Positions 62,497 to 64,000 of a stretch of 64,000 bases of DNA are shown here, one piece after another (the first letter of the stretch is position 1; every line of letters begins with the position of its first letter). Origin of the DNA: UBA1127 sp965116355 (lineage in GTDB: Bacteria > Chloroflexota > Dehalococcoidia > Lucifugimonadales > UBA1127); NCBI GenBank assembly GCA_965116355.1, contig OZ220679.1, forward strand, positions 868,001 to 932,000. The letters are read 5' to 3'. Under the pieces are notes generated by a model. That model had not been told where the DNA came from. It did not search any database and saw only the letters and a list, made by a program, of their open reading frames with translations. Both the position numbers and the translations under genes were made by a program.

Positions 62497-62909
62497 TCTT
62501 CGTGGATGCCGGGCATTGGATCGCCCTGTGGAACCCGCAAGATGCGTTGCACCAAAGGGCGGTGGCCCTCTCCAGCACCTTGCAGGACGCTCAGCTAGTC
62601 ACCACACAGTCTGTGTTGGCAGAGACCCTCGATTTCATGGCAGCCGCGGGGGAGTTTCGGCGGCTGTATGCCGTACAGATGGTGCGTGACCTGGAAAGGA
62701 ACCCCAACATCGAGATCATCCCGCAGACGGCGGTACAGTTCCGAGGTGCCGTCGAGCGGTATGCCGCGCGCAGCGACCAGCGGTGGAGCCTAACGGACTG
62801 CGCGAGCTTCCTTGCCATGGAGGAACGGGGCATCACGGAGGCCTTGGCCTACGACCGGGACTTTGAGAGGGCAGGTTTCCGTGCCCTGCTGCGAGAGGAC
62901 CCCGCATGA
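62487..62909 (+). CDS. PIN-domain ribonuclease toxin (VapC-like)
   Basis: A 140-residue PIN protein with acidic active-site residues in FVDAGHWIALWN (Asp), LAETLDFMA (Glu), LTDCASFLAMEERG (Asp) and ALAYDRDFERAGF (Asp pair). Translation is coupled to the DUF104 antitoxin; GGAAGAGG lies before the ATG. Expected to cleave RNA when the antitoxin is lost, and here placed between recombinase and helicase genes of the defence island, where it could act as an addiction module. Confidence 0.88.
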   Translation: MRLVFVDAGHWIALWNPQDALHQRAVALSSTLQDAQLVTTQSVLAETLDFMAAAGEFRRLYAVQMVRDLERNPNIEIIPQTAVQFRGAVERYAARSDQRWSLTDCASFLAMEERGITEALAYDRDFERAGFRALLREDPA

Positions 62910-62943
62910 CCTCCGCACATTACTCCGCCAAGGATGTGCTGCG

Positions 62944-64000
62944 TTGAACATCCTTCACGCCACGACGGAGCCGACGCTGCTGGCCCGTCTCAAAGAGATG
63001 CTGGGCAGCTCGGCGAGTGCTGACATTGCCGTCGGTTACTTCTTCATCAGCGGCTTTGAGGCAGTGGCCGACGACTTTGCTCGATTGGGCAAGGTTCGCA
63101 TCCTGGTAGGGCGCACGGACCGGCAAGTGCTGGACGAAGTCGCGCTCGGCCTGCAGCAGCAGCAAGCGCTGAGCGCGCGGCTGCGTGCGGATTCGCTCGT
63201 GCAACGCAGCCAACGAAGCCAGATTGCCCAGGAGACCATCGAACACGTTGCTGAAGGCATCGCAGTGCTCCCACAGCAGCGGGGCTCGGAGGAGGCGGTT
63301 TCAAAGTTGAGGGACATGGTGGCGCAAGGCAAGTTGGAGGTGCGGGCCTACTTGCGGAGCCCCCTGCACGCCAAGGCGTACCTCTGCTGGTATGAGAATC
63401 ACGCGGAACCCGGCTCCGCGGTGGTGGGGTCCTCCAACCTCACCCTTGCAGGGTTTACCGGCAATACTGAGCTCAACGTTCGCGTTACTGGTGACGCGGA
63501 GATGGAAGCCTTGCGTGAATGGTTCGACGCCCTGTGGAAGGAGTCTGAGGACATCAGCGGTGCCTTAGTCGCCGAGTTGGAACGCTCGTGGGCGCTGGCT
63601 AAGACCCCGCCGTACCACGTGTATCTGAAGGCGCTGTATGAGCTGTACTACACCGATGCGGGAAGCGGACAACTGACAGTTCCCCCGCGTGACCAGGGGC
63701 TGGCCAATTTCCAGTTGGATGCGGTGCGTCGCGGGCTCTCGATGATCAGGCAATACGGCGGCTGCTACATCGGCGATGTGGTCGGGCTGGGCAAGACCTT
63801 CGTCGGCGCCGAGCTCCTGCACCAGCTTCGCATGAGCTATCCCAACGATGGCCCGCCTCTCATCCTTTGCCCAGCCAGGCTCAAGCCGATGTGGGAGCGA
63901 TTCAACGAGCGGTTCGCGCTAGGTGCGGAAGTCGTCTCACACAGCATGATAGGCGCGCCGGCCGACTCCGAGTTCGATGAAGAGTTGGGCCGCTACGTAG
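62944..64000 (+). CDS. PLD-like nuclease fused to SNF2/DEAD-type helicase (3' end outside window)
   Basis: Open to the window end, 352 residues visible. The start is TTG at 62944 (LNILHATTEPTLLARLKEML) with AAGGA about 9 bases upstream; no ATG is available. The N-terminal region resembles phospholipase-D-like nucleases: DIAVGYFFISGFEAVADDFA, then LHAKAYLCWY and VVGSSNLTLAGFTGNTELNV, the HxK...SSN(L)T pattern. The helicase part begins ANFQLDAVRRGLSMIRQYGG with Walker A GDVVGLGKTFVGAELL and motif Ia ILCPARLKPMWERF. Such proteins accompany Eco57I-like methylases in several bacterial defence loci and resemble DISARM DrmC/DrmD functions combined. It may provide the DNA-cleaving or translocating arm of the switchable modification system. 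Confidence 0.88.
   Translation, partial: MNILHATTEPTLLARLKEMLGSSASADIAVGYFFISGFEAVADDFARLGKVRILVGRTDRQVLDEVALGLQQQQALSARLRADSLVQRSQRSQIAQETIEHVAEGIAVLPQQRGSEEAVSKLRDMVAQGKLEVRAYLRSPLHAKAYLCWYENHAEPGSAVVGSSNLTLAGFTGNTELNVRVTGDAEMEALREWFDALWKESEDISGALVAELERSWALAKTPPYHVYLKALYELYYTDAGSGQLTVPPRDQGLANFQLDAVRRGLSMIRQYGGCYIGDVVGLGKTFVGAELLHQLRMSYPNDGPPLILCPARLKPMWERFNERFALGAEVVSHSMIGAPADSEFDEELGRYV

Overview
The window is GC-rich bacterial chromosome with dense genes, many 4-base ATGA/GTGA overlaps and clear AGGAGG-type ribosome binding sites. The mix of genes suggests a Chloroflexota member of the SAR202/Dehalococcoidia type: a Rieske oxygenase with a Gfo/Idh/MocA dehydrogenase, a luciferase-like flavin monooxygenase, NIPSNAP, class II aldolase, orphan peptide-type ABC permeases, a hopanoid cluster, an archaeal/MBH-style Mrp antiporter, and cadherin/dockerin-like surface proteins. 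That taxonomic guess is inference from gene content; no rRNA is present.

Layout. 0-9.6 kb: catabolic and transport genes (a Rieske oxygenase end and dihydrodiol-type dehydrogenase, a TusA-DsrE-TusA::MetE sulfur/methyl-transfer operon, an aminotransferase, aldolase, NIPSNAP, a DUF433/DUF5615 toxin-antitoxin pair, two DppBC-type permeases). 9.6-23.7 kb: tRNA-Arg(TCG), a repeat-rich surface protein, an MFS transporter with a long tail, aldo/keto reductase, a class III aminotransferase, a two-gene AT-richer DGQHR + DNA methyltransferase insert (19.3-21.3 kb), a flavin monooxygenase and a membrane protein. 24.0-31.6 kb: an eleven-gene Mrp/MBH-type cation/proton antiporter operon. 32.0-40.7 kb: a histidine kinase fused to an OmpR-type regulator, a small zinc-ribbon protein and a hopanoid operon (hpnH, unknown, hpnG, hpnA, shc). 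This block is bracketed by two roughly 90% identical 116-bp copies of the 3' end of the last Mrp gene. 41.5-52 kb: a 2,704-residue cadherin-like protein ending in an EF-hand/dockerin-like tail, its probable membrane-anchored partner, and an HTH-membrane protein. 53.2-64 kb: a defence island with a SIR2-domain protein, a broken DUF262 gene, an Eco57I-type modification/restriction gene, a silent inverted copy of its recognition domain, a tyrosine recombinase, a DUF104/PIN toxin-antitoxin pair, and a PLD-SNF2-type helicase that runs off the window.

The strongest novel signal is in the defence island. The Eco57I-type gene (57031-60111) and a headless, oppositely oriented second C-terminal specificity domain (60175-61029) share a 39-bp inverted repeat with one mismatch (59408-59446 and 60909-60947). 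The repeat lies in the same codon phase in both, and a tyrosine recombinase sits immediately beside them. Inversion of the 1.46 kb between the repeats would swap the target-recognition domain in frame, giving a phase-variable DNA modification system. Other points worth a look are the TusA::MetE fusion operon, the duplicated mrp 3' end around the hopanoid block, the DGQHR-methyltransferase pair, and the unidentified small protein in the hopanoid operon.
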